DNA from: Nocardioides marmorisolisilvae
GTDB taxonomy: Bacteria > Actinomycetota > Actinomycetes > Propionibacteriales > Nocardioidaceae
NCBI RefSeq assembly: GCF_031656915.1
Contig: NZ_CP134227.1
Coordinates: 3,658,001 to 3,722,000, forward strand
DNA length: 64,000 bases
Reading direction: 5' to 3'
Shown: positions 25,385-33,569 of the stretch, in pieces
Layout: each line of letters opens with the position of its first letter
Position numbering within the stretch: position 1 is the stretch's first letter
Made by a program: the position numbers and the translations under genes
The notes under the pieces: generated by a model
The model's database searches: none
What the model was told of the DNA's origin: nothing
What the model saw: only the letters and a program-made list of their open reading frames with translations

Positions 25385-25400
25385 ATACCTCAGACGTGTA
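25385..25400. promoter_or_regulatory. Cargo regulon box (copy 4)
   Basis: ATACCTCAGACGTGTA, upstream of the GntR-family gene and just after the SDR stop. It suggests the cluster's regulator is itself under the same control (autoregulation if GntR is the binder). Confidence 0.65.
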
Positions 25401-25451
25401 ACGTGCGAGCCAGCTCTCGCGGTCGAGTGCAGACTGAGGTGCGGAAATCGA

Positions 25452-25469
25452 GCCCGTCACATGACGGGC
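25452..25469. repeat. 18-bp palindrome before the GntR gene
   Basis: Arms GCCCGTCA and TGACGGGC with a 2-bp centre (CA), 23 bp upstream of the chosen GntR start. It may be a second operator, different in sequence from the regulon box, or an mRNA hairpin in the leader. Confidence 0.65.
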
Positions 25470-25492
25470 CGGACGGGTAGGTGGTCGGGGAC

Positions 25493-26263
25493 ATGGCACA
25501 GGACAAGGCGGACTCGGCACGGCTCTCGCGCGCCCGCCAACTGCAGAAGGCAGAGCTGGGTGTCAGCCGGGTGCAGTCGTCGTACACGCAGGTCGCTGCA
25601 CAGCTGCGCGACCTGATCACGCGTGGTGATCTGGTCGTGGGTCAGCGGCTGCCCTCCGAGGCGGAGATGGCGCCACTCTTCGGCGTCAGCCGGAGCACGA
25701 TCAGGGAGGCACTGCGGATCCTGGTCACCGAACACCTCATCGAGACCCGGCGCGGTGTCCAGGGCGGTGCCTTCGTGGCACAGCCGGACCCCAGTCAGCT
25801 CGAGGGCATGTTGAGCACCTCCTTCAGCATGTTGGCGCTGACCAACCAGGTCGACGCGGAGGCCTTCCTCCAGGCAATGAGTGCCTTGGACGGCCCGGCG
25901 GCAGCGCTGGCCGCGCGCCGGCGCGGGGGCGACCAGGTGGACGAGCTGATCCGCACGACCCGAGAGATCGATGCGGACGATCTCGAGGTGATGCGCCAAC
26001 TGCACATCGACTTCCATTCGGCGCTGCTCGTAGCCTCGGGGAACAAGCTGCTGGTCGCGATGGGTCGACCGGTGGCGGCGGTTGCGCGGGCGCGGTTCCG
26101 CCGCACGACGCCTGGCGAGGAGTTCTGGGAGCAGAACCTTCGCGACCATCAGGCGATCGCGCGGGCGATCCTCGACGGCGACGAGGTAGAGGCCTTTCGG
26201 CGGGCCAACGAGCACATCACCGGTAATCTCGCGCCCTACTACGAGCAGGAGAAGGTGGACTGA
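25493..26263 (+). CDS. GntR-family regulator, FadR/FCD subfamily
   Basis: 256-aa repressor-type protein. The N-terminal winged helix (about residues 30-95) shows QLRDLITRGDLVVGQRLPSE, then FGVSRSTIREALRIL and GAFVAQ. The C-terminal helical FCD domain has the metal/ligand His pattern (LHIDFHSALL, NLRDHQAI, ANEHI). FCD regulators usually bind small acids. The ATG at 25493 is preferred to the GTG at 25481. The GntR/FadR-type core GTC-N-GAC resembles the centre of the regulon box (GTCAGAC at copy 7), so this is the best candidate for the cargo-wide regulator; a TetR at 48488 is the alternative. Confidence 0.88.
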   Translation: MAQDKADSARLSRARQLQKAELGVSRVQSSYTQVAAQLRDLITRGDLVVGQRLPSEAEMAPLFGVSRSTIREALRILVTEHLIETRRGVQGGAFVAQPDPSQLEGMLSTSFSMLALTNQVDAEAFLQAMSALDGPAAALAARRRGGDQVDELIRTTREIDADDLEVMRQLHIDFHSALLVASGNKLLVAMGRPVAAVARARFRRTTPGEEFWEQNLRDHQAIARAILDGDEVEAFRRANEHITGNLAPYYEQEKVD

Positions 26264-26317
26264 TCGCACCCGTCGGGCACGAGCGCCTCGTGGCGGTCAG
26301 GGGAGGAGCCACGCTGG

Positions 26318-27346
26318 TCAGCTGGTCGGGTCCGGTGAGACCCGTACCAGCGCCTTACCGAAGTTGCGACCGGTGAGCATGCCGACGAAGGCGTCGACCG
26401 CGTTGTCGAGCCCATCGGCCACGTCCTCCAGGTACCTGATCTCGCCGCCGCGGATCCACGCGGACATCTCGTCGACGAAGCGGGCGTGGTGAGTGGGGAG
26501 GAACTGCGCTTGGAGGAAGCCCTGGACCGTCAACCTCTTGACCAGTGCCCGGCGCAGGAAGGTCGAGAGCCGGTCCGGACCCGAGCCGGCACCCGTGTCG
26601 TTGATCTCCGCCACCAGCCCGCACAGCGGGATGCGGCCATGGACGTTCATGCGTCTGATGACCGCGTCGCCCACCTCGCCGCCGACGTTCTCGAAGTAGA
26701 CGTCGACGCCATTGGGGGTGGCCTCCTTGAGCTGCTCGCGAAATTCGGGCGACCGATGATCGACGGCAGCGTCGAAGCCGAAGTGCTCGCGCAGGGCGCG
26801 GACCTTGTCGGCGCCCCCTGCGATTCCGACGGCCCGCGCACCCTTGATCCGGGCGATCTGCCCGACAGCCGACCCGACAGGCCCCGTCGCTGCTGCGACG
26901 ACGACGGTCTCACCGTATTGTGGATGACCTATCTCGAGTAGGCCGGCATAGGCCGTGAAGCCTGGCATCCCGAGCACTCCGAGGGCCGTGGAGATGGGTG
27001 CGACGGACGGGTCGACACGCCGCAGGGCACTCCCGTCGACGATGTCGTGGGTTTGCCACCCAGACTCGGAGAGGACGAGGTCGCCGGTCGCGAAGGCGTC
27101 GTGCTCGGATTCGAGGACCTCGCAGACCGTCTCGCCGATGATCGTCCCTCCGAGGGGGATGCCGGAGGCATAGGACTTCGCATCGGAGAGGCGACCACGG
27201 ACATAGGGATCGAGCGAGAGATAGATGACCCGTAGGAGGACCTGTCCCGGCTCGAGTGGCGGGAGGTCGAAGGTCGTGGACGAGAAGTCCGAGGCGGTGG
27301 GGAGGCCGACAGGATGCCGTGCGAGCGTGATTCGGGATGGCCTCAT
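26318..27346 (-). CDS. NADP-dependent MDR-family oxidoreductase
   Basis: 342-aa zinc-free medium-chain dehydrogenase/reductase of the leukotriene B4 12-hydroxydehydrogenase/CurA type. Motifs: YLSLDPYVRGRL, LGMPGFTAYAGL, the nucleotide loop AATGPVGSAVGQIAR and VYFENVGGEVGDAV. These enzymes reduce alpha,beta-unsaturated ketones or aldehydes with NADPH. The ATG at 27346 overlaps the stop of the APH gene by 4 bp, so kinase and reductase are made together. It is convergent with the GntR gene across a 54-bp gap. Confidence 0.87.
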   Translation of the reverse strand: MRPSRITLARHPVGLPTASDFSSTTFDLPPLEPGQVLLRVIYLSLDPYVRGRLSDAKSYASGIPLGGTIIGETVCEVLESEHDAFATGDLVLSESGWQTHDIVDGSALRRVDPSVAPISTALGVLGMPGFTAYAGLLEIGHPQYGETVVVAAATGPVGSAVGQIARIKGARAVGIAGGADKVRALREHFGFDAAVDHRSPEFREQLKEATPNGVDVYFENVGGEVGDAVIRRMNVHGRIPLCGLVAEINDTGAGSGPDRLSTFLRRALVKRLTVQGFLQAQFLPTHHARFVDEMSAWIRGGEIRYLEDVADGLDNAVDAFVGMLTGRNFGKALVRVSPDPTS

Positions 27347-28350
27347 CTCGGCCTCCCGTTGGGGGTGGTGACATCCAGGCGGCGGAGCCCGTCTGAAACC
27401 AGCCGCGGGATCGAGGGCGCGATCCGTTCCCAGTGTGGATCCTCGCGGCGGCCCGAACGATGCATATTCAGGTTGAGCCCGGCGATCACGGCGAAGCGAT
27501 AGCTCGCGAGCGCGCGCGCGAATGCCACTTCCTCGCGATCGACCGCGCGACCGAGAGCCGATTCGTACCAGGCGAGGACGACCTCTTGTGGCGGGATGTC
27601 CTGCGTGGCCACGTCGTGACTCCAGGATGCTTGGTCGTTGATCGAGAGGAACCAGCCGATGTCGAGAAGCTGCGGTCCGAGGCCGCTCACCTCCCAGTCG
27701 AGCACGGTGCCGAGGCGGTCGTCGTCGAAGAGAAGGTTGGAGAACTGGTAGTCGCCGTGAACCAGGCCGGTTGAGGGCTCCGCCGGTGCTCCGTCTAGCA
27801 GCCCGCGGCGGAGGCGCGTCGCGTCCTTCTGCCATTCCGTAGGCATTCGTTCGAGGGCACGGTCCCAGGCGCACACCTCGTCGGTGTAGGAGACCGGCTC
27901 ACTCCATTGCCGGAGGTCGACCGATGCCGGCAGGCGGTGCAGCTGTCCCAATGTGGTGACGGCGGCTCGGACGTGATGCGCGCCGGGTGGCTGGCGATCG
28001 GCGATCTCGAGACTAACGGTGTGGCCCGGCATCCGACGGACGAGCAGGAAGGGCGAGCCGAACCATTGGTCGTCGGTCCCCGGGTCGAGCACCGGAGCGA
28101 CGGGAAGCCCCTTCGAAGCCAGGTAGCGTAGAACTGGGATCTGGCGCAGCACGTCGGCATTGCGGGTGCCCGCGCCCGGTGGAGGCAGGCGCAGGACCAG
28201 GGGCTCGCGCGTGCCGTCGGGCTGGGTCACGTCGAAGCCGTAGGTGAATCCCGAGTGTCCGTCGAGCGTGCGTACGCCGGACACCCGCGCGCCGGATCCG
28301 CGGGTCCCCTCGACCCAGACCCGCAATTGTTCCTCGAGCTGACTGATCAT
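27343..28350 (-). CDS. APH-family phosphotransferase
   Basis: 335-aa kinase-fold protein. Catalytic loop HGDYQFSNLLF and metal site VLDWEVSGLGPQLLDIGW, with the nucleotide-binding GHSGFTYGF near the N-terminus. As with the other APH proteins here, an acyl-CoA or hydroxylated intermediate is a likelier substrate than an antibiotic, given the surroundings; that is inference. The ATG at 28350 is preferred, with GGAG about 11 nt upstream; a GTG at 28359 is possible. It is divergent from the thiolase-like gene at 28432, with a regulon box between. Confidence 0.82.
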   Translation of the reverse strand: MISQLEEQLRVWVEGTRGSGARVSGVRTLDGHSGFTYGFDVTQPDGTREPLVLRLPPPGAGTRNADVLRQIPVLRYLASKGLPVAPVLDPGTDDQWFGSPFLLVRRMPGHTVSLEIADRQPPGAHHVRAAVTTLGQLHRLPASVDLRQWSEPVSYTDEVCAWDRALERMPTEWQKDATRLRRGLLDGAPAEPSTGLVHGDYQFSNLLFDDDRLGTVLDWEVSGLGPQLLDIGWFLSINDQASWSHDVATQDIPPQEVVLAWYESALGRAVDREEVAFARALASYRFAVIAGLNLNMHRSGRREDPHWERIAPSIPRLVSDGLRRLDVTTPNGRPR

Positions 28351-28400
28351 CTCCACCACTTCTCCGGCGTGACGTGAGGACTTGAAGCGATGACGTTACT

Positions 28401-28416
28401 ATACATCTGACATTTA
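28401..28416. promoter_or_regulatory. Cargo regulon box (copy 5)
   Basis: ATACATCTGACATTTA (reverse strand TAAATGTCAGATGTAT), midway between the divergent APH (28350) and thiolase-like (28432) starts. TATAGT on the minus strand at 28398-28403 could be a -10 box overlapping it. Confidence 0.72.
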
Positions 28417-28431
28417 TAGTGAGGAGTGCTC

Positions 28432-29580
28432 GTGGAGATCGCGGTCGTGGGGGTGGGCGAGAGTGACTATGGGCGTCGAACCGGGCGGAGCGAGGGCGCG
28501 CTTGCGCGTGAGGCAGTCGATCGTGCTCTCGCCGACGCCGGGCTGACCGGTGCTGACGTCGACGGCTTCGTCACCGAGGGGATGCTCACCTCCCACAGCG
28601 TGCCGGTCGACCAGATGGCGCGTGCGCTCGGCATCCCCGAACGACCCTTCTCGGCGCAGACCTCGATCGCGGGCGCCGGTGTGGTCGCGGCTCCGAGGCT
28701 GGCGCGCACGATCATCGAGGCCGGTCTGGCAAGCGTCGTCGTCACCTACTTCTCGATCGCCCTTGGTGCGAACAGCGGTGGACCCTATGCCGTCCATGCT
28801 GAGGACCCGTGGAAGGCGGAGTTCGAGCTGCCCGCAGGATGGTTCGGGCAGCCGACCTATTTCGCGGCTGTCGCGGCGCGCTATGCCCACGAGTTCGGTC
28901 TGCCGGACGATGCCCTCGCTGCCGTGGTGGGCGCCGCCCGTGCGCACGCGGCGCGCACGCCCAACGCGCTGTTGCGTGAACCCGTGACTAGTGCTGACTA
29001 TGACAGGAGCCCGATCGTGGCGAGTCCGCTCCGGAAGGCGGACTGTTGCCTGACGAACGATGGCGCCATTGCCTATGTGATGACCAGCGCGGAACGCGCG
29101 CGATCATTGGCGAAACCCCCTGTCGTCGTCCGTGGCGCTGGTCTCGCGGCGGCTGCGACAACCCAGGCAGAGTATTTCACTCAACGGTCCGACTATTTCT
29201 CTCTGGCCGCTGGCGCTGCCTTCGGGGCAGCTCTCGCGGAGTCAGGACTTCAGCGTTCCGACATCGACATCGCCGAGCTGTACGACTGCTTCTCCATCAC
29301 CACCCTTCTGCAACTCGAGGAGCTCGGCTTTGCCGAGCGAGGGGGTGGGCCCGCGTATGTGCTCGAGAGCGGTATCGGTCCGGGAAGCCCCGTGCCGGTG
29401 AACACGCACGGTGGCCTGCTCGCCCAGTCGTACGTCGTCGCCGGCAACCACGTCGTCGAGGCTGTTCGACAGCTCCGCGGTGAGCGCGGGGAAGGCCAGG
29501 TCGAGGGAGCTGAGGTGGCAATGGTCACCGGCTTGGGAATCCCGGACTATGCGTGCACCCTGCTGAGCGTCGACCGATGA
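28432..29580 (+). CDS. Thiolase-fold lipid-transfer-like protein (Ltp type)
   Basis: 382-aa thiolase-superfamily protein (SCP2-thiolase/Ltp type). It has the N-terminal GVGESDYGRR, DCCLTNDGAIAYVMTS, ELYDCFSITTLLQLEELGF and NTHGGLL. The His of NTHGG is kept. Such proteins cleave 3-ketoacyl-CoAs or, with an OB-fold partner (as Ltp2-ChsH2 in cholesterol side-chain degradation), catalyse retro-aldol release. The partner gene follows with a 4-bp overlap. The GTG at 28432 is chosen because GAGGAG lies 5 nt upstream; a GTG at 28426 overlaps that site. Confidence 0.85.
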   Translation: MEIAVVGVGESDYGRRTGRSEGALAREAVDRALADAGLTGADVDGFVTEGMLTSHSVPVDQMARALGIPERPFSAQTSIAGAGVVAAPRLARTIIEAGLASVVVTYFSIALGANSGGPYAVHAEDPWKAEFELPAGWFGQPTYFAAVAARYAHEFGLPDDALAAVVGAARAHAARTPNALLREPVTSADYDRSPIVASPLRKADCCLTNDGAIAYVMTSAERARSLAKPPVVVRGAGLAAAATTQAEYFTQRSDYFSLAAGAAFGAALAESGLQRSDIDIAELYDCFSITTLLQLEELGFAERGGGPAYVLESGIGPGSPVPVNTHGGLLAQSYVVAGNHVVEAVRQLRGERGEGQVEGAEVAMVTGLGIPDYACTLLSVDR

Positions 29581-29975
29581 ACAGGTCAGAGATCGACGAG
29601 GAGTTCTGGAACGCTGCGCGGGAGGGGCGGCTCAGGTTGCCGCGATGCCCGTGCTGCCACGCGTGGTGGTGGTACCCACTGGACACCGGGCCGTGTCACG
29701 CCGCTGCCTACGAGTGGGTGGAGATACCGACGACAAGCCTGGTCTTCACCCGAACCGACGTGCAGCGGGCATTCGTCCCCGGCCAGGCAGTGCCGTTCAC
29801 GCTGGCGCTCGTCATACCCGGAGCGGCACCGGTGGTACGGCTGGTAGTCAGGCTCGGTGGTGAGGCTGCCATCGGCGACTCCGTCGACCTCAAGGGCGTC
29901 GCCGAGACCGAGAACGGGCCCGTACTCGTCTTCGGCGCGCGATCTGATCAGTCGTCCCGGCCGACCAGCACGTAG
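29577..29975 (+). CDS. OB-fold partner protein (DUF35/ChsH2-like)
   Basis: 132-aa protein with a short zinc-ribbon-like start (LPRCPCCHAWWWYPLDTGPC, where only three of four expected Cys are well placed) and an OB-fold remainder (LVFTRTDVQRAFVPG, PFTLALVIP, GDSVDLKGV). Proteins of this kind pair with thiolase-fold Ltp proteins and bind the acyl-CoA. Start ATG at 29577 overlaps the thiolase stop (ATGA). Its 3' end overlaps the convergent gene 29948-30406 by 28 bp. Confidence 0.83.
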   Translation: MNRSEIDEEFWNAAREGRLRLPRCPCCHAWWWYPLDTGPCHAAAYEWVEIPTTSLVFTRTDVQRAFVPGQAVPFTLALVIPGAAPVVRLVVRLGGEAAIGDSVDLKGVAETENGPVLVFGARSDQSSRPTST

Positions 29976-30406
29976 GCGCCGTTGATCTCGTTTTCGCGGT
30001 CGATGCGCCGGGCCAGAATTGCCCGACCCTGGGCGCGAAGCTCGTCCTCGCCGGCGTCGGCGGCAAGCTCGAGGAGACGGGCGAGCACGATCGAGCCGGC
30101 TTCGTATGCGCTGACGACGTCATCGAGGTGGTAGCTTGCCGCGGGCTCAGGCGCCACGATGTCGGCGACTTCCGGCGTGCCGCTCAGGGCGTCGAGCCCG
30201 GCGCGCGCGTAAGCAGCCATGAGATCGGTCTCCTCAAGCATCCAGGCGACCTCGTGTGCCGAGCGAACGGCAGCAGTCCGCAGGGTCGTGGCGATCACTG
30301 CGAGTGCTTGCTGCGCGGCGCTCGCGCCCACTTCGGGGGCAACGAGCTGCTCGAGGTTGTGGCAGCACTCGAGGATCAGCTTCTCGGTGGTGGGTCTGGG
30401 GATCAC
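29948..30406 (-). CDS. Conserved-looking helical protein, unknown
   Basis: 152-aa acidic, mostly helical protein (MIPRPTTEKLILECCHNLEQ at the N-terminus, RAILARRIDRENEING near the C-terminus). There are no membrane segments or signal peptide. I do not recognise the family. It is 14 bp downstream of an SDR gene that follows an APH gene, so it is probably cotranscribed with them and may be an accessory factor to the kinase. Its 3' end overlaps the OB-fold gene on the other strand by 28 bp, which marks the convergence of two operons. Confidence 0.68.
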   Translation of the reverse strand: MIPRPTTEKLILECCHNLEQLVAPEVGASAAQQALAVIATTLRTAAVRSAHEVAWMLEETDLMAAYARAGLDALSGTPEVADIVAPEPAASYHLDDVVSAYEAGSIVLARLLELAADAGEDELRAQGRAILARRIDRENEINGAYVLVGRDD

Positions 30407-30420
30407 GTTATTCTCCTGGA

Positions 30421-31194
30421 TCAGTGGGCGAGCAGTCCGGCATCGACCGAGAGTGCGTGCCCGAGGATGAAGGACGCTTGGTTAGAGCAGAGGAAGAGGG
30501 CAGCTTTTGCGACCTCCTCAGGATCGCCGAGGCGTCCCAGGAGGCTCAGACGTGAGGTGACTTCGTCGCGATCGCGGCCGCGACGAGCGATGGTGGCATC
30601 GAGTAGCGGAGTGCGGATCCCGCCGGGAGAGATCACGTTGACGCGGATGCCGTGTTCTGCAGCCTCAAGGGCGGCAGTCCTGCTGATGCCGACCACGCCA
30701 TGTTTGCTCGCGGTGTAGGCCGCCTGGCGGGCGTTTCCCCGGAATCCGGCGGTGGAACCGATGTTCACTATGGCACCACCTCCGCCCTGTGCGATGAGCT
30801 GGCGCAACTCATACTTGAGGCATAAGAAGGTCGACCTGAGGTTGACGGCGATGATCTGGTCGAAGAGTTCTTCCTCGAGGTCGACGAGGTGAGTCGTCTC
30901 GCGTTCAATGCCGGCAGAGTTTACCGCGCAGTCGAGGCGGCCGAATGCTTCCACGGTCTTCTCGACGAGTTCTTGCAATGCTGCCGCGTCGGAGACATCG
31001 GTGTAGAAGTAGCGGGCGCGTGCCCCGCTTGCCGTGATCTCTGCCTCGACCGTCCGACCGCGCTCGTCATCGAGGTCGGCGACCACCACATCGGCTCCAG
31101 CGGTGCCGAATGCCAGAGCCGTCGCGCGACCCATGCCGCTGGCTCCACCTGTCACCAGGGCCACCTTGCCGGCGAAGGACGGGTAGTCGTGCAT
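30421..31194 (-). CDS. Short-chain dehydrogenase/reductase
   Basis: 257-aa classical SDR: VALVTGGASGMGRATA, NSAGIE, Ser in NIGSTAGFRG, YTASK, and a C-terminal SVDAGLLAH. It resembles the 3-alpha/20-beta-hydroxysteroid or 3-oxoacyl reductase type. The acidic residue after the second strand (VVADLDDE) suggests NAD rather than NADP. The ATG at 31194 lies 14 bp after the APH stop. It belongs to the minus-strand group APH-SDR-unknown controlled from the box at 32250. Confidence 0.87.
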   Translation of the reverse strand: MHDYPSFAGKVALVTGGASGMGRATALAFGTAGADVVVADLDDERGRTVEAEITASGARARYFYTDVSDAAALQELVEKTVEAFGRLDCAVNSAGIERETTHLVDLEEELFDQIIAVNLRSTFLCLKYELRQLIAQGGGGAIVNIGSTAGFRGNARQAAYTASKHGVVGISRTAALEAAEHGIRVNVISPGGIRTPLLDATIARRGRDRDEVTSRLSLLGRLGDPEEVAKAALFLCSNQASFILGHALSVDAGLLAH

Positions 31195-31208
31195 GTCGGC
31201 CTCCCCTC

Positions 31209-32228
31209 TCATCGGACGCTGAGCGAGTGGTCGCGGTCGCGGACAATTCGGGAGAACTGGTTGTTGAAGTGCGAGAGTGTCCCGATGAGCAGGGCGCTCA
31301 TGACACCGTGTTGTCCTGTCTCGAGAGCGGCGACACCTTCCCAGATCTGCTGGAAGTACAGCAGATTGCTGACCACGCAGAAGTAGTCGATGGCGGCAGG
31401 TTCGACTTGGGCCTCGGAAAGCCCGGATGCCTTCCGGTATTCCTCCAGGACGGTGTCGGCGTCTTCGACGTAGAGGTTCGGCGGGACGGGGTAGATCGAG
31501 TAGTAACCCAGGTCCTCGCGAGGATCGCCGATGCGCGCATATTCCCAGTCGATGACGAGCGGGTCGCCCCCGGGCGGGAGGAGAATGTTGGCCGGCTGGA
31601 AGTCTCCGTGGACGAGGGTGAGCGGCGCAGGTTCGGGGATGTTGTGCCGCAGGTAGCCGACGACGTCGCCCATGACGGGCAGGGAAGAACCAGCGCGGCT
31701 TGCCAGTCGCTCGGCAAACGCGATCACGCCCGCGATGTGGTCGTCCCACGATGCTGGTGCATCGAGGAGGAGCTTCGTCGTATCGACCGCGTGGATCGCA
31801 GCCAGCGTACGCATCAAGCGCTTCGCGCCGGTCTTGAGATCTGTTCCCGCTGTCAACAGGCCCTGCAGCGTTCCGCCGGAGACGAAATCGGTGACGAGGC
31901 ACTTCGCCTCGAAGAAGTCCGCCTTCTCGTCGTACCACTGGGGCTCGGCTATCCCGAGCGAGGAATGCTCGTAGAGAGCGTTGAGGAGCTGCCACTCCCG
32001 GTCGCGATCGGTCCTGAAGGGCCCGGTGTCGGTGATTGGGTCCGAGCGCAGGATATGCGTCGTCATGGAGCCCTCGCGCCAGTTGATCGTGGCGACCCAG
32101 GTGGTCCGGCTGTATCCGCCCTCGACCGATTCGACCGAGATGTCTGTCACGCCTCGATCAGGCGCGCGCGCCGCAAGCAGGGCCTTCAGCTGTTCCGCGA
32201 TGCCGGCTGCCGTCTTCGTGGTGACCAT
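31209..32228 (-). CDS. APH-family phosphotransferase
   Basis: 339-aa kinase-fold protein. Catalytic loop LVHGDFQPANILL and metal site VIDWEYARIGDPREDLGYY, N-terminal GGYSRTTW. It is the third APH kinase in the cargo, divergent in sequence from the other two. A strong GAGGAGG precedes the ATG at 32228. The box at 32250-32265 lies 22 bp upstream of the start. A role in phosphorylating a hydroxylated acyl intermediate is inferred from context. Confidence 0.83.
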   Translation of the reverse strand: MVTTKTAAGIAEQLKALLAARAPDRGVTDISVESVEGGYSRTTWVATINWREGSMTTHILRSDPITDTGPFRTDRDREWQLLNALYEHSSLGIAEPQWYDEKADFFEAKCLVTDFVSGGTLQGLLTAGTDLKTGAKRLMRTLAAIHAVDTTKLLLDAPASWDDHIAGVIAFAERLASRAGSSLPVMGDVVGYLRHNIPEPAPLTLVHGDFQPANILLPPGGDPLVIDWEYARIGDPREDLGYYSIYPVPPNLYVEDADTVLEEYRKASGLSEAQVEPAAIDYFCVVSNLLYFQQIWEGVAALETGQHGVMSALLIGTLSHFNNQFSRIVRDRDHSLSVR

Positions 32229-32249
32229 AGTCGTCCTCCTCGAGGAAGT

Positions 32250-32265
32250 ATACATCTGATGTTTA
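32250..32265. promoter_or_regulatory. Cargo regulon box (copy 6)
   Basis: ATACATCTGATGTTTA, 22 bp upstream of the APH start and overlapping the very 3' edge of the gap before the SnoaL-like gene stop (32268). A repressor bound here would cover the APH promoter. Confidence 0.75.
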
Positions 32266-32267
32266 AC

Positions 32268-32735
32268 TCACGCGCGGTGGCTGAAGCCAAGCTGGGCACG
32301 CCGCGAGGCGAAGCGCCACCCCTCGGGCAAGCGGACGAAGGTGTCGACGTACTCGCCGACGTAGCGTGGCGAACCGGTCGGCGCGAGCGGGCGCACGCCT
32401 TGTGCGTCGGTGGTGACCACATCATCGAAGTCATGACGGAAGTTGACCATGTAGGTCGACGCTGTCGCGTGGTCGTCGTCGAGGAATTCGATTCGTGTGT
32501 TCGTGCAGACGTGCCGTGTAGTACGGCGATTGTCCGAAAGGCGCAGGGGCAACTCGATCCGTAGCTCGTCGTGGCCCGTGTAGCGGAGGTCCTCGAGTGG
32601 CATCTCCCAGAGGCCGTCGCCGGCGAAGAGCTCCCAGATCGTGTCCACCGAGCCGAAGTCGAGCCGGTGGGTGTAGTCGACGATGAGGTTCTCGATGTCG
32701 CGCTGGTCGAGCAGGCGCTGCAGGCAGTCAGTCAT
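32268..32735 (-). CDS. SnoaL-like (NTF2-fold) protein
   Basis: 155-aa NTF2-fold protein of the SnoaL/ring-hydroxylating beta-like type. Typical features are the N-terminal helix DQRDIENLIVDYTHRLDFGS with DTIWELFAGDGLWE and RRTTRHVCTNTRIEF, where Asp and His line the cavity. Such proteins are cyclases, hydrolases, isomerases or dehydratases. The ATG at 32735 starts just inside the divergent region shared with the histidine phosphatase. Exact reaction unknown. Confidence 0.8.
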   Translation of the reverse strand: MTDCLQRLLDQRDIENLIVDYTHRLDFGSVDTIWELFAGDGLWEMPLEDLRYTGHDELRIELPLRLSDNRRTTRHVCTNTRIEFLDDDHATASTYMVNFRHDFDDVVTTDAQGVRPLAPTGSPRYVGEYVDTFVRLPEGWRFASRRAQLGFSHRA

Positions 32736-32784
32736 CCGCGCACTTCCTCCTGGTTGGGAATGGCTGCTTGTTGCTGATGATGCT

Positions 32785-32800
32785 AGTAGTCTGACGTTTA
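32785..32800. promoter_or_regulatory. Cargo regulon box (copy 7)
   Basis: AGTAGTCTGACGTTTA (reverse strand TAAACGTCAGACTACT). Its last base is the first base of the phosphatase ATG, so the box would sit on the transcription start if that mRNA is leaderless. It also lies 50 bp upstream of the SnoaL-like gene. Confidence 0.65.
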
Positions 32801-33522
32801 TGGCAAGGACTCCGACAGTGGCTTCGCAAATGACTCCGTTCGACCACATGGTCTACTCCTATCTGAGCCAAGAAGGGCCCAAGACCGAGCTCTTGCTGGT
32901 CCGGCACGGTCAGCAGTGGCTGCCCGGGCCCGGGGAGGCCTATGAGGGGCACCGCAACCCGGCCCTCTCCGAGACAGGGAAGGAACAGGCCCGGGCGGTG
33001 GGACTCGGTCTGGCCGCGCACACGTTGGATGCGGTGTACGCCAGTCCGTTGACCCGTGCGCACGCGACCGCGGAGGCGATCGGTGGACATCATGGCCTGG
33101 AGCCAGTCGTCCTTGAGGACCTGCGCGAGATCGACCTCTTCCGCGAGCTCGAGCCCGGGATCAGTGCCGAGGATTTCCTCGGCCCGATCCAGATGCAGGG
33201 CGTGCGTGAGCGGATGATGCACGAACGGAGCTGGGACGTGTATCCGGCCTCTGAGTCGTCCGCGGAGTTCCGGCGCCGTGTTGCCAACACGATCGAAGGG
33301 ATCGCATCCAATCACGAGAACCAGCGAGTCGCGATCGTCTGCCACGGTGGCGTGATCAACTCGTATCTCGCCCACGTGCTGGGGATCGGCCGGGACATGT
33401 TCTTCATGCCAGCACACACGTCGGTGAGCACGGTGCTCGCCGCACCGTACGGCGTCCGCGCCCCACGAACGATCGGAGACGTCTCCCACCTGGCGCATCG
33501 TCGCGACCTGGTGACGTTCTGA
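32800..33522 (+). CDS. Histidine phosphatase (phosphoglycerate-mutase-like)
   Basis: 240-aa protein of the histidine phosphatase superfamily. The catalytic RHG motif is in LLLVRHGQQW, the conserved second Arg in YASPLTRAHATAE and the second His in IVCHGGVIN. Members remove phosphate from small molecules. In a regulon with several APH kinases it might dephosphorylate a kinase product; that is speculation. The start is uncertain: ATG at 32800 overlaps the box, while ATG at 32830 would give 230 aa. It is convergent with the isochorismatase gene. Confidence 0.8.
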   Translation: MARTPTVASQMTPFDHMVYSYLSQEGPKTELLLVRHGQQWLPGPGEAYEGHRNPALSETGKEQARAVGLGLAAHTLDAVYASPLTRAHATAEAIGGHHGLEPVVLEDLREIDLFRELEPGISAEDFLGPIQMQGVRERMMHERSWDVYPASESSAEFRRRVANTIEGIASNHENQRVAIVCHGGVINSYLAHVLGIGRDMFFMPAHTSVSTVLAAPYGVRAPRTIGDVSHLAHRRDLVTF

Positions 33523-33569
33523 CTGGCACCGGTTGCCGACTGCCGTTCGGCCGGCACGAGGGATGGGCG

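Noticed and set aside
27343-32228. Aminoglycoside resistance genes
   Set aside because: The APH fold is present, but three copies within a CoA-based catabolic regulon and the pairing with ACADs make acyl-intermediate kinases more likely than antibiotic kinases.
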